A DNA stretch of 64,000 bases. It comes from Desulfopila inferna. GTDB taxonomy: Bacteria; Desulfobacterota; Desulfobulbia; Desulfobulbales; Desulfocapsaceae. The stretch covers positions 1 through 64,000 of the forward strand of contig NZ_JAFFQE010000001.1 in assembly GCF_016919005.1 (NCBI RefSeq), read 5' to 3'. The notes beneath the pieces are model-generated. The model did no database searches and had not been told where the DNA came from. It saw only the letters and a program-made list of their open reading frames with translations. Positions 9,757 through 18,609 of this stretch are shown piece by piece (the first letter of the stretch is position 1; each line of letters begins with the position of its first letter). The position numbers and the translations under genes are program-made.

Positions 9757-10497
9757 ATGAATATAATATTGGTTGGCGAACAAGAGATAATCCAGGGAAA
9801 GATTATTCTTATCGATCGCAGAGCTGAGCATATTGTCAAAGTTCTTAAAAGTGAGATCGGTGATATAGTAAAGATCGGAATCATTAACGGAAAAATTGGT
9901 ACGGCAAAGATACTCGGTATAAAAAGGAAATTCCCTTTCTCGGTGGAACTCGAAGGGATTTTTACCTCCATGCCCCCGGATAAGAATCCGGTTGATCTAT
10001 TGCTGGCCCTGCCGCGGCCGATAATGCTGCGCCGCATTCTCGCTCAGATAGCCTCCCTTGGTGTGGAAACACTGCATGTCGTCAATGCCGCACGTGTCGA
10101 GAAGAGCTTCTGGGATGCAGGTCTGCTGGAGCCGGAGGAGTATGAGCAGCATCTGATCTCTGGACTTGAGCAGTCAGTCGACACTGTTTTCCCAAGTATC
10201 TTCTTTCACAAGCGATTCAAACCGTTTATCGAAGATTTCTTTCCTTCGATTTCCCACAAATATAAATACCTGCTCTATGCCCATCCTGCCGGAAGAAAGC
10301 TTCTCGGCGAACTCCTTGGTCCCGGTAGCGGCAAAATTCTTGTAGCCATTGGTCCGGAAGGTGGATGGGTGGATTTCGAGACCGAAAAACTGGAAGCTTA
10401 TGGTTTCGAGGGGTTTTCAATAGGACCGCGAATCCTCAAGGTAGATACGGCAGTGGTCAATATCCACGGCCGCGCTATGGCTGGAATCGAGGGTTAA
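9757..10497 (+). CDS. rsmE: 16S rRNA m3U1498 methyltransferase RsmE
   Basis: Methylates N3 of U1498 in 16S rRNA using S-adenosylmethionine. The 246-residue product has the N-terminal PUA-like RNA-binding part (about 1-70) and the SPOUT/knot fold with AIGPEGGWVDFE and SIGPRILKVDTA near the C-terminus, the classic RsmE cofactor motif. The ATG is picked because AGGAAGG lies 6 nt before it; the open frame runs 24 codons further upstream without a ribosome-binding site. It is divergent from waaA. Confidence 0.92.
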   Translation: MNIILVGEQEIIQGKIILIDRRAEHIVKVLKSEIGDIVKIGIINGKIGTAKILGIKRKFPFSVELEGIFTSMPPDKNPVDLLLALPRPIMLRRILAQIASLGVETLHVVNAARVEKSFWDAGLLEPEEYEQHLISGLEQSVDTVFPSIFFHKRFKPFIEDFFPSISHKYKYLLYAHPAGRKLLGELLGPGSGKILVAIGPEGGWVDFETEKLEAYGFEGFSIGPRILKVDTAVVNIHGRAMAGIEG

Positions 10498-10637
10498 TGA
10501 GAGTGAGTTTATGGCAACAGCAAAAGGATAACTGCAGCGGTTAGAAATTTCTGTGCCTGCATTCATTGCATAATTGCAGATTTGCGTGTATATCCATTTT
10601 CCTTATTTAACTCCCTTGTTGTAGTTGACTTTCAGTC

Positions 10638-11558
10638 GTGAGAAAACCAGTGAAAGCTATTGTAGGTCTAGGAAAAATATTGCCTCAACTTGGATTGTTG
10701 ACAGCCATGATGCTATGGGCCAGCTCATTTGTCGCCCTGAAAATTGCCTTTCGTGCATATGATCCTATGGTTGTCATTTTCGGCCGAATGCTGGTGGCAA
10801 GTATGTGCTTTCTGATTATTGGCTTTCGCTTTCGCAGGTCTTTTACCTATCAAAAAGGAGACTATCTCCGTATTCTATTTATGGCTTTCTGTGAGCCATG
10901 TCTCTACTTTCTCTTTGAAGCCCAAGCCATTGTTTATACAACGGCATCCCAGGCTGGTATTATCACTGCGACTCTACCAATTATGGTTATGGTTTCAGCG
11001 TCATTACTTCTCAAAGAGAAAACAGGGATCAAAGGCTGGCTGGGAGCAGTTCTCGCCATTGCCGGAGTGCTCTGGCTTACTCTTGAAAGCTCCCCTGTGG
11101 AGAATGCACCAAATCCGGCTCTGGGGAACTTTTTTGAATTTGTGGCAATGATTTGCGCCACCGGCTATATGGTAACTCTGCGTCATCTGGTATTGCGCTA
11201 TTCTCCATTTTTTCTCACCGCCATACAGGCCTTTGTCGGTTGCATTTTTTATTTTCCATTTCTCTTTCTGCCAACCACGACACTACCATCCTCACTGAGT
11301 GTGCCATCTACCCTGGCGATCTGCTATCTGGGAGCGGTTATTACCCTCGGTGCTTATGGGCTCTATAACTACGGAGCTAAATATATTCCTGCAAGCCAAG
11401 CTGCCTCATATGTCAATCTGATACCTGTGATCAGTGTCCTTCTGGGATGGCTCATACTTGATGAAAGCTTTGCACGGAATCAGATATTTGCCGCTGCGGT
11501 GGTAATGATGGGAGTCTGGTTGACGCAGCAAAAATCCAAGGAAATGCAACAGAGCTAG
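10638..11558 (+). CDS. EamA/DMT-superfamily transporter
   Basis: An integral membrane protein of about 306 residues with ten predicted hydrophobic segments in two EamA repeats (about 15-145 and 165-300). It shows the WASSFVALK motif in the first helix and a LNLIPVISVLLGWLILDE-type segment in the second repeat. Family members export amino acids or other metabolites; the substrate cannot be read from sequence. The GTG start has no convincing Shine-Dalgarno, and a later ATG (10707) is possible but would cut into the first helix. A 7-bp hairpin (11562-11583) follows the stop without a U-tract. Confidence 0.82.
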   Translation: MRKPVKAIVGLGKILPQLGLLTAMMLWASSFVALKIAFRAYDPMVVIFGRMLVASMCFLIIGFRFRRSFTYQKGDYLRILFMAFCEPCLYFLFEAQAIVYTTASQAGIITATLPIMVMVSASLLLKEKTGIKGWLGAVLAIAGVLWLTLESSPVENAPNPALGNFFEFVAMICATGYMVTLRHLVLRYSPFFLTAIQAFVGCIFYFPFLFLPTTTLPSSLSVPSTLAICYLGAVITLGAYGLYNYGAKYIPASQAASYVNLIPVISVLLGWLILDESFARNQIFAAAVVMMGVWLTQQKSKEMQQS

Positions 11559-11746
11559 TTCCTGCCGATATCATATTCGGCAGCCGTCGTTTATCTAGCC
11601 TCCATTTTTCACGATGCCTTTCTTCGTAGCTTCTTTGTATCTTCGCGAAATATTTAACCCTGATATTCAGAATTCCTGGAACTATTTCCGTTGTAAGTTC
11701 CTGAAAAATTGTAATTTAAGCTATAGCAAATGCTTCAATAAAAATA

Positions 11747-11941
11747 ATGCCAATAATCATTGGCAATCATTGTAAAAAGAATATTGTTGTAATGTATGAC
11801 TCAATGAGTCATGAAGATAATATATGTATTTATAATGACGAGGAAACGACACAGCGTTTATGTGAAGCAGTTCTTCTGGATAAACACACGAGACGTTACC
11901 TGGAAAATATTTCGGAGTCAGTTAGAATTTTAGTGCGGTAA
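11747..11941 (+). CDS. Possible small hypothetical protein
   Basis: A 64-residue frame in the 500-bp gap ahead of the MttB-like gene. It has a plausible acidic composition (segments such as NDEETTQRLCEAVLL) but no Shine-Dalgarno, and its first codons lie inside a 7-4-7 dyad (TGCCAAT/ATTGGCA, 11748-11765) that may instead be an operator. I recognise no family. Apart from this frame and the hairpin after the transporter, the gap shows nothing definite. Confidence 0.25.
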   Translation: MPIIIGNHCKKNIVVMYDSMSHEDNICIYNDEETTQRLCEAVLLDKHTRRYLENISESVRILVR

Positions 11942-12061
11942 ACTCTCAAGAGGCTGCTCGGAATTTATTGAAGTATGGAAACAAAAGTACAAGGAGAGAT
12001 ATGAACTATATGTTTTAACAAAGAGATCCAAACATTTATAAGGCAGAGGATACGGTGAATC

Positions 12062-13591
12062 ATGAGAACACGGGCAAAAAAAATAATTGCACTTTTCGAT
12101 TCGGCGGTGGCAAATGAACAACGCTACGAGTTTCAAAATGCCAAGAGATACTACAGCAAAATCGTTGAAATCTACCCAAATAGTCCAGAGGCAGGAATTG
12201 CAAGGGAAAGAATCCAGGACATGGATGCGCTTAGTCGAGAAAAGAGAATCTATAAAAGAATCGACCGCAATGCCAGACGCGTACTCACCGAAATAGGAAT
12301 TGATATCTCCAGCAACCCTGAATTGATGAAAATATTAATGGATGCTGATGCTATCGACTTCAACAACGAGCATTCGCTCTATATTCCCCTGACTGAAGAA
12401 TACGTCGACTCGTGCCTCGCCGAAGTGCCCACTTACATGGCCGAAGATCCCGGAGAAAATGCCTTTGGTACAGGTGCTACCCCGCCGTTCCTGCTGCGGC
12501 CCGATCGTCAGGATGTTCTGGCGCCGGCCACGCGGCTGGAGTTCGAGGAGATAGTTCAAACCGCTGCAGAATATACGGATACCCTTGGTATCTTCAGCAT
12601 TCCGGTGGCTACGGATAAGTCGATAGACGATTTCGAATGCTCCAGATTGATGGAGCAGTTTTCCGATCTGAAAATGACCTATACGAAAAATATGACCGAT
12701 GAGGAAACAGCCTATTTCCGTAATCGGGACGATTGGCTGGACGGCACCAGTTTGATCACTTCTTTGACCTACATGCCGTCCATGGTCGCTCCTTTTATTC
12801 GCAGCATTCAAAGCGGCAACAATGTGCTGCTGCTGGATCTCACTATTGCCGGGTCCACAGGGCCGATAAGTCCGGAAGCCCTGCTTACCCAGATCCATGC
12901 TCAGGTACTCTTCATGATGATACTGGCCCAGACCATCAATCCGAATGTGAGCTGCGTTCACGGCGGCATTCCCGATGTTCTCGGGATCAGCGGCGATCTC
13001 TGTTACAGCGATCCCAGCCAGCCCATCATCAATTCAGCCATGGCCCGGCTGAACATGTGGGTAACCGGCTTTCCGTCGGCGCAATCAGGCGGAAGCACCA
13101 GTATTATTAACGATATCCCGGCGGCGGTTGAGGAATCCGAACTCAGCCGCAACACTTTGCGGGAATACGGTGTCCACATTCTGCGTCATGCCATGGGTGC
13201 CATGGGGAGTCTGAACTATTTCAGCCTGGAAAAATTTATTCAGGACTGCGAGCGTGAACGAGAGTCGCGCAGAATTATGCTTAAAACCAGACATGATTTT
13301 GTCGTACCCCTCTATTTTCCCGAAGACAAGCATGTTCTCAGCGGAATCCGGGAAATTGCAGTAAAAGGCGGGGCTAAAAATGCTGATCATACCCTCAACA
13401 ATACCGGCGCTTTCATGAAATGGCAAAAACAGCTTATAGAGATGTCCGAAAAGAAGGTTTACTATCCTGAGTTCCGGAATTCTCTGCAGAAACACAAAAA
13501 GAACATTGATCGTACCACAAAAGGAGAGAGAGTAAGCCAGTTGCAGGATACCCTGTTTCCTGATGGAGATATACCAACCGAGGAAATCTGA
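12062..13591 (+). CDS. MttB-family (trimethylamine methyltransferase-like) corrinoid methyltransferase with TPR-like N-terminus
   Basis: A 509-residue protein. Residues from about 55 onward match the MttB superfamily (ARRVLTEIGIDI, then the barrel with a glycine-rich GSTGPISPEALL and SAQSGGSTS). Members move a methyl group from quaternary or tertiary amines to a cognate corrinoid protein. No in-frame TAG is present, so it is the non-pyrrolysine type, as in glycine-betaine or proline-betaine demethylases. The first ~50 residues resemble one TPR hairpin (EFQNAKRYYSKIVEIYPNSP), an unusual addition. No corrinoid protein, MtbA or RamA is nearby. Proline-catabolism genes follow, so an N-methylated proline substrate is an inference. 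The ATG is weakly supported by gagg 12 nt upstream. Confidence 0.8.
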   Translation: MRTRAKKIIALFDSAVANEQRYEFQNAKRYYSKIVEIYPNSPEAGIARERIQDMDALSREKRIYKRIDRNARRVLTEIGIDISSNPELMKILMDADAIDFNNEHSLYIPLTEEYVDSCLAEVPTYMAEDPGENAFGTGATPPFLLRPDRQDVLAPATRLEFEEIVQTAAEYTDTLGIFSIPVATDKSIDDFECSRLMEQFSDLKMTYTKNMTDEETAYFRNRDDWLDGTSLITSLTYMPSMVAPFIRSIQSGNNVLLLDLTIAGSTGPISPEALLTQIHAQVLFMMILAQTINPNVSCVHGGIPDVLGISGDLCYSDPSQPIINSAMARLNMWVTGFPSAQSGGSTSIINDIPAAVEESELSRNTLREYGVHILRHAMGAMGSLNYFSLEKFIQDCERERESRRIMLKTRHDFVVPLYFPEDKHVLSGIREIAVKGGAKNADHTLNNTGAFMKWQKQLIEMSEKKVYYPEFRNSLQKHKKNIDRTTKGERVSQLQDTLFPDGDIPTEEI

Positions 13592-13918
13592 TTGAAATGG
13601 CCAAAGGGAGGATCAATCCCCGTGATTGTTGAAATCCCCGATAAACCAGACGACAGGTAAATGTTTGCTATCAATTGTCTTATATAAATATGAATACTCC
13701 CTTTGTTTTCCTAGTTACAAAGAGAATAAACAGGAGACATCGAACGGCAGGTATTTTGAATGGCGAGGTGGTAATGGCCTCGGTAAAATAAAGATTAATG
13801 CTCCTTTTTGACCATGTAATCTATTTTTGGTAATAAGGAGTCCATTTTGGTGTGCTTTTTACATCAGAAATTTTCTGTCATTAGTGACCCGCTTTCTCTT
13901 GATCTGTGGGATCCTGCT
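13592..13918. other. Gap between convergent genes, no gene seen
   Basis: The convergent interval between the MttB-like gene and the GntR gene holds short frames with poor starts and weak stem-loops (for example ctccctttg with caaagagaa near 13695-13730), none with a clear U-tract. I assign no gene. Confidence 0.4.
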
Positions 13919-14599
13919 TTAAATACTTAAATAATCCTCAGGCACCAGATCCACGGTCTCCAGGTCATTCACCGAGCTGCGAATATGCGCTGCAACAGCA
14001 TCTGCCGCCAGATCTGCATCGTGCTGTGCAAGAGCACTAATAATCGCTTTGTGATCTTCCAGAGAGGGACTTATGGATAACTTACTGAAGGGGTCAAAAA
14101 GGATCAAAAATATCCTCGTTCTGTCGAGAAGTTCCTCAATATAGGAGGTAAGTACGCTGTTTTCGGAGAATTCAGCAATTTTTTGATGAAAGGTATCGTT
14201 AACGATATAATATTCATCTAAATTATGTAGATTAAAAACTTTTTCTTCTTCGTCAATCAGCTCGTTGAGAATGGCCACCTGTTCTGCTGTGATAGTCAGT
14301 GCGGTGAGCCTTACGGCCATTTGCTCAAGATGACCACGAACCAGAAAAGTTTCTTCAATCTCCTGAAGAGTAGGGGTAATGACAAATGCGCCTCTGTTGG
14401 GAATGCTGTTCACCAACCCTTCCGCTTCCAGCCTTTTTATGGCGCTGCGCACCGGGGTTCTGCTGACTCCCAGCTTTTGAGCAAGGCTTCCCTCGACGAG
14501 CTGACTACCCTGTCTGATGTAGCGTTTTCGGATAGCATTTTTAATCTTTTGATAGACTGTGTCTTCAGAATTTCCTCGAATTGGTTCCATATTCATCAT
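13919..14599 (-). CDS. GntR-family transcriptional regulator, FadR/FCD subfamily
   Basis: A 226-residue DNA-binding repressor or activator. The N-terminal winged helix (about 18-80) carries the GntR signature LAQKLGVSRTPVRSAIKRLEAEGLV and NRGAFV. The C-terminal all-helical FCD domain (about 90-215) has the metal/ligand-binding pattern with conserved Asp/His around NDTFHQKIAE and DHKAIISAL. FCD regulators usually respond to carboxylic acids or amino-acid catabolites. It lies between the MttB-like gene and the proline genes, so it may control them; that is inference. A 23-bp dyad of the repeat family lies 110 nt upstream. Confidence 0.9.
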   Translation of the reverse strand: MMNMEPIRGNSEDTVYQKIKNAIRKRYIRQGSQLVEGSLAQKLGVSRTPVRSAIKRLEAEGLVNSIPNRGAFVITPTLQEIEETFLVRGHLEQMAVRLTALTITAEQVAILNELIDEEEKVFNLHNLDEYYIVNDTFHQKIAEFSENSVLTSYIEELLDRTRIFLILFDPFSKLSISPSLEDHKAIISALAQHDADLAADAVAAHIRSSVNDLETVDLVPEDYLSI

Positions 14600-14709
14600 A
14601 CGTAAAACCTGGCTGTGGCTAAATGAAATAGGCCATATTGTTGAATGAGCTATCGGTGATATTTTGTCTCCGATCTTTAAGTCATATCGAAAGCTTGAGA
14701 GTATATCGT

Positions 14710-14732
14710 CTAATCAAGCTGAGCTGGATTAG
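14710..14732. repeat. 23-bp dyad of the AGCT-x-AGCT repeat family
   Basis: Near-perfect palindrome centred on 14721: left arm CTAATCAAGCT, central G, right arm AGCTGGATTAG (10 of 11 pairs). The following 45 nt (GCAGATT ... AATCT) echo the hairpin part of the 70-bp units at 50557-50696. The rest of the 0.9-kb gap around it holds a promoter candidate, one small frame and AT-rich DNA. Confidence 0.6.
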
Positions 14733-15092
14733 AACCTTAAGCAGATTAAATAGAAAAAAATCTCAATAAAATACTAAATTTCACAGGCCAAACAACGAAT
14801 ATTATCCTAAGCTACCGTCCCTGTCTAGAACGAAAATTGTGCAATGACCAATTATTGCAAAATTGATTATCTTTAGAAAAAATAGCAAGTCATTAAAATA
14901 TGATCACAATATCAAGCATGTTTTATAGGCAATAAAATAATCTAACCGGTTGGGTTGGGTATATTCTGTTCCACTGTTTAATCAGAAAAGCCGGATGTTG
15001 AAAATGTTGCCGTTGATGTGTAAAGTCGTCTTGGTTATCGGCAGCAATATCAAGGAAAAATTGCATTGATATAGCCAAATGTGCGATAATTC

Positions 15093-15121
15093 TTGACAGT
15101 GGCTTTTCAGTGACGTACAAC
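15093..15121 (+). promoter_or_regulatory. Candidate promoter for the proline dehydrogenase operon
   Basis: TTGACA, a 17-nt spacer and TACAAC, followed by an AT-rich start region. It is the best sigma70 match in the 0.9-kb gap and points towards proline dehydrogenase, leaving a leader of about 370 nt. Confidence 0.45.
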
Positions 15122-15228
15122 GGTGTTCATAAATAGTATACAATAATACGATACAAAGAAGAAGCTTCATTAGTGAATTATTTCATTTTGGTAAAAGTTC
15201 AGAAAAATATTTCTGCGATTGCATTGTC

Positions 15229-15390
15229 ATGAACAAGAGTATGTTGGCAGGGAGTTCATTGAAAAAGAGCAATCCGGCAGGGATGATTGCCGGTGCGGAG
15301 ATAATTCGAGGGGAGAGTGTTTTATCATTGTCAGTTAGGAAAACAGAAAAACCACCAGAAGCTGCACTGGAAAAAATTGATGAAAGGTAA
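15229..15390 (+). CDS. Possible 53-aa small protein in the PRODH leader
   Basis: A 53-codon frame begins MNKSMLAGSSL and ends KIDER. It lies between the promoter candidate and proline dehydrogenase. There is no Shine-Dalgarno and no recognisable family. It may be a chance frame in a long leader. Confidence 0.22.
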   Translation: MNKSMLAGSSLKKSNPAGMIAGAEIIRGESVLSLSVRKTEKPPEAALEKIDER

Positions 15391-15499
15391 ACGCAGAAAC
15401 CGATGAGTCGTTATATAAAGAGACCGAGACAGCTACGTGTTTGCTGCCTTATATGGGAAAAAATAATATAAAGAACCTGTGAAGGAAGGAAGAGGAAAA

Positions 15500-16411
15500 A
15501 TGTTTAATAAACTTATATCTCAAATTTTGCCGTATGTACCCGAGAAAGTGGTGTGGGTCTTCTCAAAACAGTATATAGCCGGTGAAACTATCGAGGAAGC
15601 AGTGCAGGCTGCCAAAAATCTCAATGCTGAAGGCATCATGACCACGATCGATGTGCTTGGCGAGTTTATTAAAAACCTCGATGAAGCTGAAGCCAATAAG
15701 CACGAGTATCTTGAGGTAATTGAAGCTGCCGAAAAGGCAAATGTTGACGGCAACTATAGTCTAAAACCTACCTCTTTCGGCCTGCTGATCGATAAGGATA
15801 CGGCATATAGACATATCCGGGAAATTGTAGAAAAGGCAGCCTCCTACAATAATTTTATACGTATTGACATGGAGGATTCACCTTGTACCGATTTGGAGAT
15901 TGAGCTTTTCCGGAAATTGAAGGAAGAGTTCCCCAAAAATGTCGGGTTGGTTTTGCAAGCCTATCTGAAGCGAACACATCAGGATATTGAGAACCTCAAA
16001 GACCTCAATAGTGAAGATGCTCCACTCAATTTTCGACTGTGTAAGGGAATATATGTAGAACCGGCCTCAATTGCCTATAAAAAATATGAAGAGGTCAATA
16101 AACATTTTCTGGAAGATATCGAATTGATGTTTCAGGAGAAAATGTATCCGGCAATAGCGACCCATGATAAACCCATTATCGAAGGGGCCTATAAACTTCT
16201 CGAGAAATATAAAGTACCCAAGGACAAATACGAATTTCAGATGCTTTACGGCGTTACCCCCGCACTTCGTAAATCGATATTAGAACAGGGACACAGAATG
16301 CGCGTCTATGTCCCGTTTGGCAAAAAGTGGTTCGGCTATTCCACTCGGAGACTGAAAGAGAATCCGGAAATGGCCAGTGTGATAATAAAAGCCCTTTTTT
16401 ATAAAGGCTAA
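15500..16411 (+). CDS. Proline dehydrogenase, monofunctional
   Basis: Oxidises L-proline to pyrroline-5-carboxylate with FAD and passes electrons to the quinone pool; it acts at the inner face of the membrane. At 303 residues it is the short monofunctional PRODH type. It has the barrel motifs FIRIDMEDSPCTD, LVLQAYLKRT, RLCKGIYVEP and the C-terminal HGxRMRVYVPFGxxWFGYSTRRLKENP-type segment with substrate-binding arginines. The ATG is chosen because AGGAAGAGG precedes it, while an upstream in-frame GTG sits inside that site. AOR, a MoaD-like gene and P5C dehydrogenase follow, giving proline to glutamate. Confidence 0.92.
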   Translation: MFNKLISQILPYVPEKVVWVFSKQYIAGETIEEAVQAAKNLNAEGIMTTIDVLGEFIKNLDEAEANKHEYLEVIEAAEKANVDGNYSLKPTSFGLLIDKDTAYRHIREIVEKAASYNNFIRIDMEDSPCTDLEIELFRKLKEEFPKNVGLVLQAYLKRTHQDIENLKDLNSEDAPLNFRLCKGIYVEPASIAYKKYEEVNKHFLEDIELMFQEKMYPAIATHDKPIIEGAYKLLEKYKVPKDKYEFQMLYGVTPALRKSILEQGHRMRVYVPFGKKWFGYSTRRLKENPEMASVIIKALFYKG

Positions 16412-16480
16412 CATAGACTGAACATTGAAATATTGTATGCAGAAGCTAAAATCTGCAGGTTTTAAAAAGGGAGATAACAG

Positions 16481-18187
16481 ATGTTTTCCACATTGAGAAT
16501 TAATACCGCAACCCGTGAAGTAAAAAAAGAGACCCATTCTTCCAAGGAATATCTTCTTGGTGGAAGAACTTTGTCATCCCGCCTCGTCAGCCGTGAAGTA
16601 CCGGCTGACTGTGAACCACTTGGCAGAAAGAATTCTCTCTTCTTCTGCAACGGTGCCATGAGCGGCACCACGGTATCGAGCTCGGACCGCATCAGTATCG
16701 GAGGCAAAAGCCCCTTGACCGGCGGTATCAAGGAAAGCAACGCCGGAGGGATAGTGGGTACCCGCATGGCGCAGCAGGGTTTGCGCTGTATAACCCTGGA
16801 GGATGCGCCACCTCGGAACGCCTCCTGGCAGGTGGTCGTCATTGGCAAAGATAATGTTGAGTTCATTAATGGTGAATTCCTGGCGGGAAAAGGAGTCTAC
16901 GAGAAATCGGAGCTGTTGAGTGAAAAATTCAGCCCCAAAGCCGGCTGCATCACTATCGGCCCTGCTGCCGAAAAGCTTTTGCTCACCTCGGGTATAGCCT
17001 GCTCGGATCCGCACGGCGTTTGTTCCCGTTATGCGGGAAGGGGCGGACTGGGAGCAGTAATGGCTTCAAAGAAGGTTATCGCCATTGTGATTAAAAACGA
17101 CGGTGAGGTCAAACCTGAATATGTCGATCCCGATGGGTTCAAGGAAGGATCAAAGAAGATCATCAAGCTGCTGCGTGAAAACCCGGTATCTTCTCAATTT
17201 ACAAAATACGGCACCGCTGCAATGGTTGATATCTGTCAGGCGCTGAAAGTTTTACCTACCCGGAACTTCACTCATGGTGTTATGGAAGGGGCGGAAAAAA
17301 TCAATGCCCAGACCATGTACGATACCATAAAGGAAAGAGGGGGAGAAGGCCTTACCCAGCATGCCTGTATGCATCCCTGTGCCATCCAATGCTCAAATGT
17401 CTATCCCGATAAGGACGGCAAACTGCTCTGCTCGCCGGTGGAATATGAAACTATGGCGTTGATGGGTTCCAATCTTTGTCTGAAGAACCTCGATACCATT
17501 GCCACAATGAACCGTATTGCCAATGATGCCGGGGTCGATACCCTCGACTGTGGTGCTGCCATAGGTGTGGCCATGGAAGCGGGACTCGCTGAGTTTGGAG
17601 ACAATGAAGCCGCTGTGCAGATGATGGAGGAGATACGAAATCTGACTCCGCTTGGCCGCATACTGGCTTCTGGATGTAAGGTGGCGGCTCAGGTGCTTGG
17701 TGTCCGACATGCTCCGCATGTCCTCGGCCAGGGTGTTCCCGCCTATGAACCAAGGGGATCGAAAGGCATGGCCATGACCTATCTTTCATCACCCATGGGT
17801 GCCGATCATACCTTTGGCTTTACTCTCCGCGATGAGGAAGATCCAACCAGCAAAGAAGGAAAAGTCGCGTTGTCCAAAAAATTCCAGGTAATAGGCTCGC
17901 GCATGGATGCCATGGGGATGTGCAACTTTGTTCGTTATTCCGTCCGCGACGATATGACTCCATTGCTGGATCTGATTAAGGCCAGATTTGGGGTCGTCAT
18001 CAGCGACAAGGAATTTGATGATATGGTGAAAGAAACACTGAAGCTGGAGCATCAGTTTAATAGCGATGCGGGAATACCTGCTCATGCTCATCGATTCACC
18101 GAATCCTTCTATGAGGAATCTCAACCGGAAACCGGTGAAAAGGTAGATATTACCGATGAGGAGACTGCCCAGGCTATGCAATGGTAA
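16481..18187 (+). CDS. aor: Aldehyde:ferredoxin oxidoreductase (tungsten-type), copy 1
   Basis: A cytoplasmic AOR-family enzyme of 568 residues that oxidises aldehydes to acids and reduces ferredoxin, using a bis-pyranopterin tungsten cofactor and a 4Fe-4S cluster. The N-domain has SSDRISIGGKSPLTGGIKES-type and GRGGLGAVMASKK pterin-binding segments. Probable cluster cysteines are Cys296, Cys300 and Cys304 (CMHPCAIQC) and Cys481 (GMCNF). The first spacing is CX3C, not the CX2C of the Pyrococcus enzyme. A GGGAG site precedes the ATG. It lies between PRODH and P5CDH and overlaps its MoaD-like partner, so glutamate semialdehyde is a candidate substrate (inference). Confidence 0.9.
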   Translation: MFSTLRINTATREVKKETHSSKEYLLGGRTLSSRLVSREVPADCEPLGRKNSLFFCNGAMSGTTVSSSDRISIGGKSPLTGGIKESNAGGIVGTRMAQQGLRCITLEDAPPRNASWQVVVIGKDNVEFINGEFLAGKGVYEKSELLSEKFSPKAGCITIGPAAEKLLLTSGIACSDPHGVCSRYAGRGGLGAVMASKKVIAIVIKNDGEVKPEYVDPDGFKEGSKKIIKLLRENPVSSQFTKYGTAAMVDICQALKVLPTRNFTHGVMEGAEKINAQTMYDTIKERGGEGLTQHACMHPCAIQCSNVYPDKDGKLLCSPVEYETMALMGSNLCLKNLDTIATMNRIANDAGVDTLDCGAAIGVAMEAGLAEFGDNEAAVQMMEEIRNLTPLGRILASGCKVAAQVLGVRHAPHVLGQGVPAYEPRGSKGMAMTYLSSPMGADHTFGFTLRDEEDPTSKEGKVALSKKFQVIGSRMDAMGMCNFVRYSVRDDMTPLLDLIKARFGVVISDKEFDDMVKETLKLEHQFNSDAGIPAHAHRFTESFYEESQPETGEKVDITDEETAQAMQW

Positions 18188-18399
18188 CAGTGATTTTTAA
18201 GCTCAGCGCGGCCGGTGTGGTCGAGTTGAAGCTGACGCAGCCGCAATCGCTGGAAACCGTTTTGCAAAAATGTGCTGAAACCGCCAAAATCGAGCTTGGC
18301 GGTTTCATCGCAATACGGAACGGCAAAGTTATCACGGCGGAAACGCTGGTCACCGAAAATGATACCATAGATGTCTTTCCCGCTCTTTCGGGAGGGTAG
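18181..18399 (+). CDS. MoaD/ThiS-like ubiquitin-fold protein paired with AOR 1
   Basis: A 72-residue beta-grasp protein ending in SGG, the C-terminal Gly-Gly that is adenylated and thiocarboxylated in MoaD and ThiS. It overlaps the end of the AOR gene by 7 nt, so it is made with it. MoaD-like proteins next to AOR genes are thought to serve pyranopterin dithiolene synthesis for these enzymes. The hydrophobic NDTIDVFPALSGG tail matches MoaD rather than ThiS. Confidence 0.8.
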   Translation: MVTVIFKLSAAGVVELKLTQPQSLETVLQKCAETAKIELGGFIAIRNGKVITAETLVTENDTIDVFPALSGG

Positions 18400-18404
18400 C
18401 GATC

Positions 18405-18435
18405 AGCATCAGGGGCGATCATAGCCCCTGATGCT
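18405..18435 (+). terminator. Stem-loop terminator after the PRODH-AOR-MoaD unit
   Basis: A 12-bp perfect stem (agcatcaggggc/gcccctgatgct) with a 7-nt loop starts 6 nt after the MoaD-like stop. The tail (ccttaatttcc) is only moderately T-rich. It separates P5CDH from the unit upstream. Confidence 0.6.
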
Positions 18436-18609
18436 CCTTAATTTCCACCACTTCACTTTCACTAAACCTACCCTTCTGATCCACCGCGACAAGACATTCT
18501 TTTTTGAGAATCCTGAATCAGGTATTACCTTGTAATTAGAACAATTTAAAAAAAATGCAGCTGATCGGCTGAAAATCGTATCTGTTATCTGTCAAAAATT
18601 TTGAAAGTA

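Noticed and set aside
11999-12016. Five-codon leader peptide (MNYMF) after GGAGAG ahead of the MttB-like gene
   Set aside because: Too short and with no attenuator-like hairpins after it.
12062-13591. Pyrrolysine-containing trimethylamine methyltransferase
   Set aside because: The frame is full length with no in-frame TAG, so no Pyl codon is present.
13626-13811. 61-codon frame between the MttB-like and gntR genes
   Set aside because: Poor start context and low-complexity composition; nothing supports translation.
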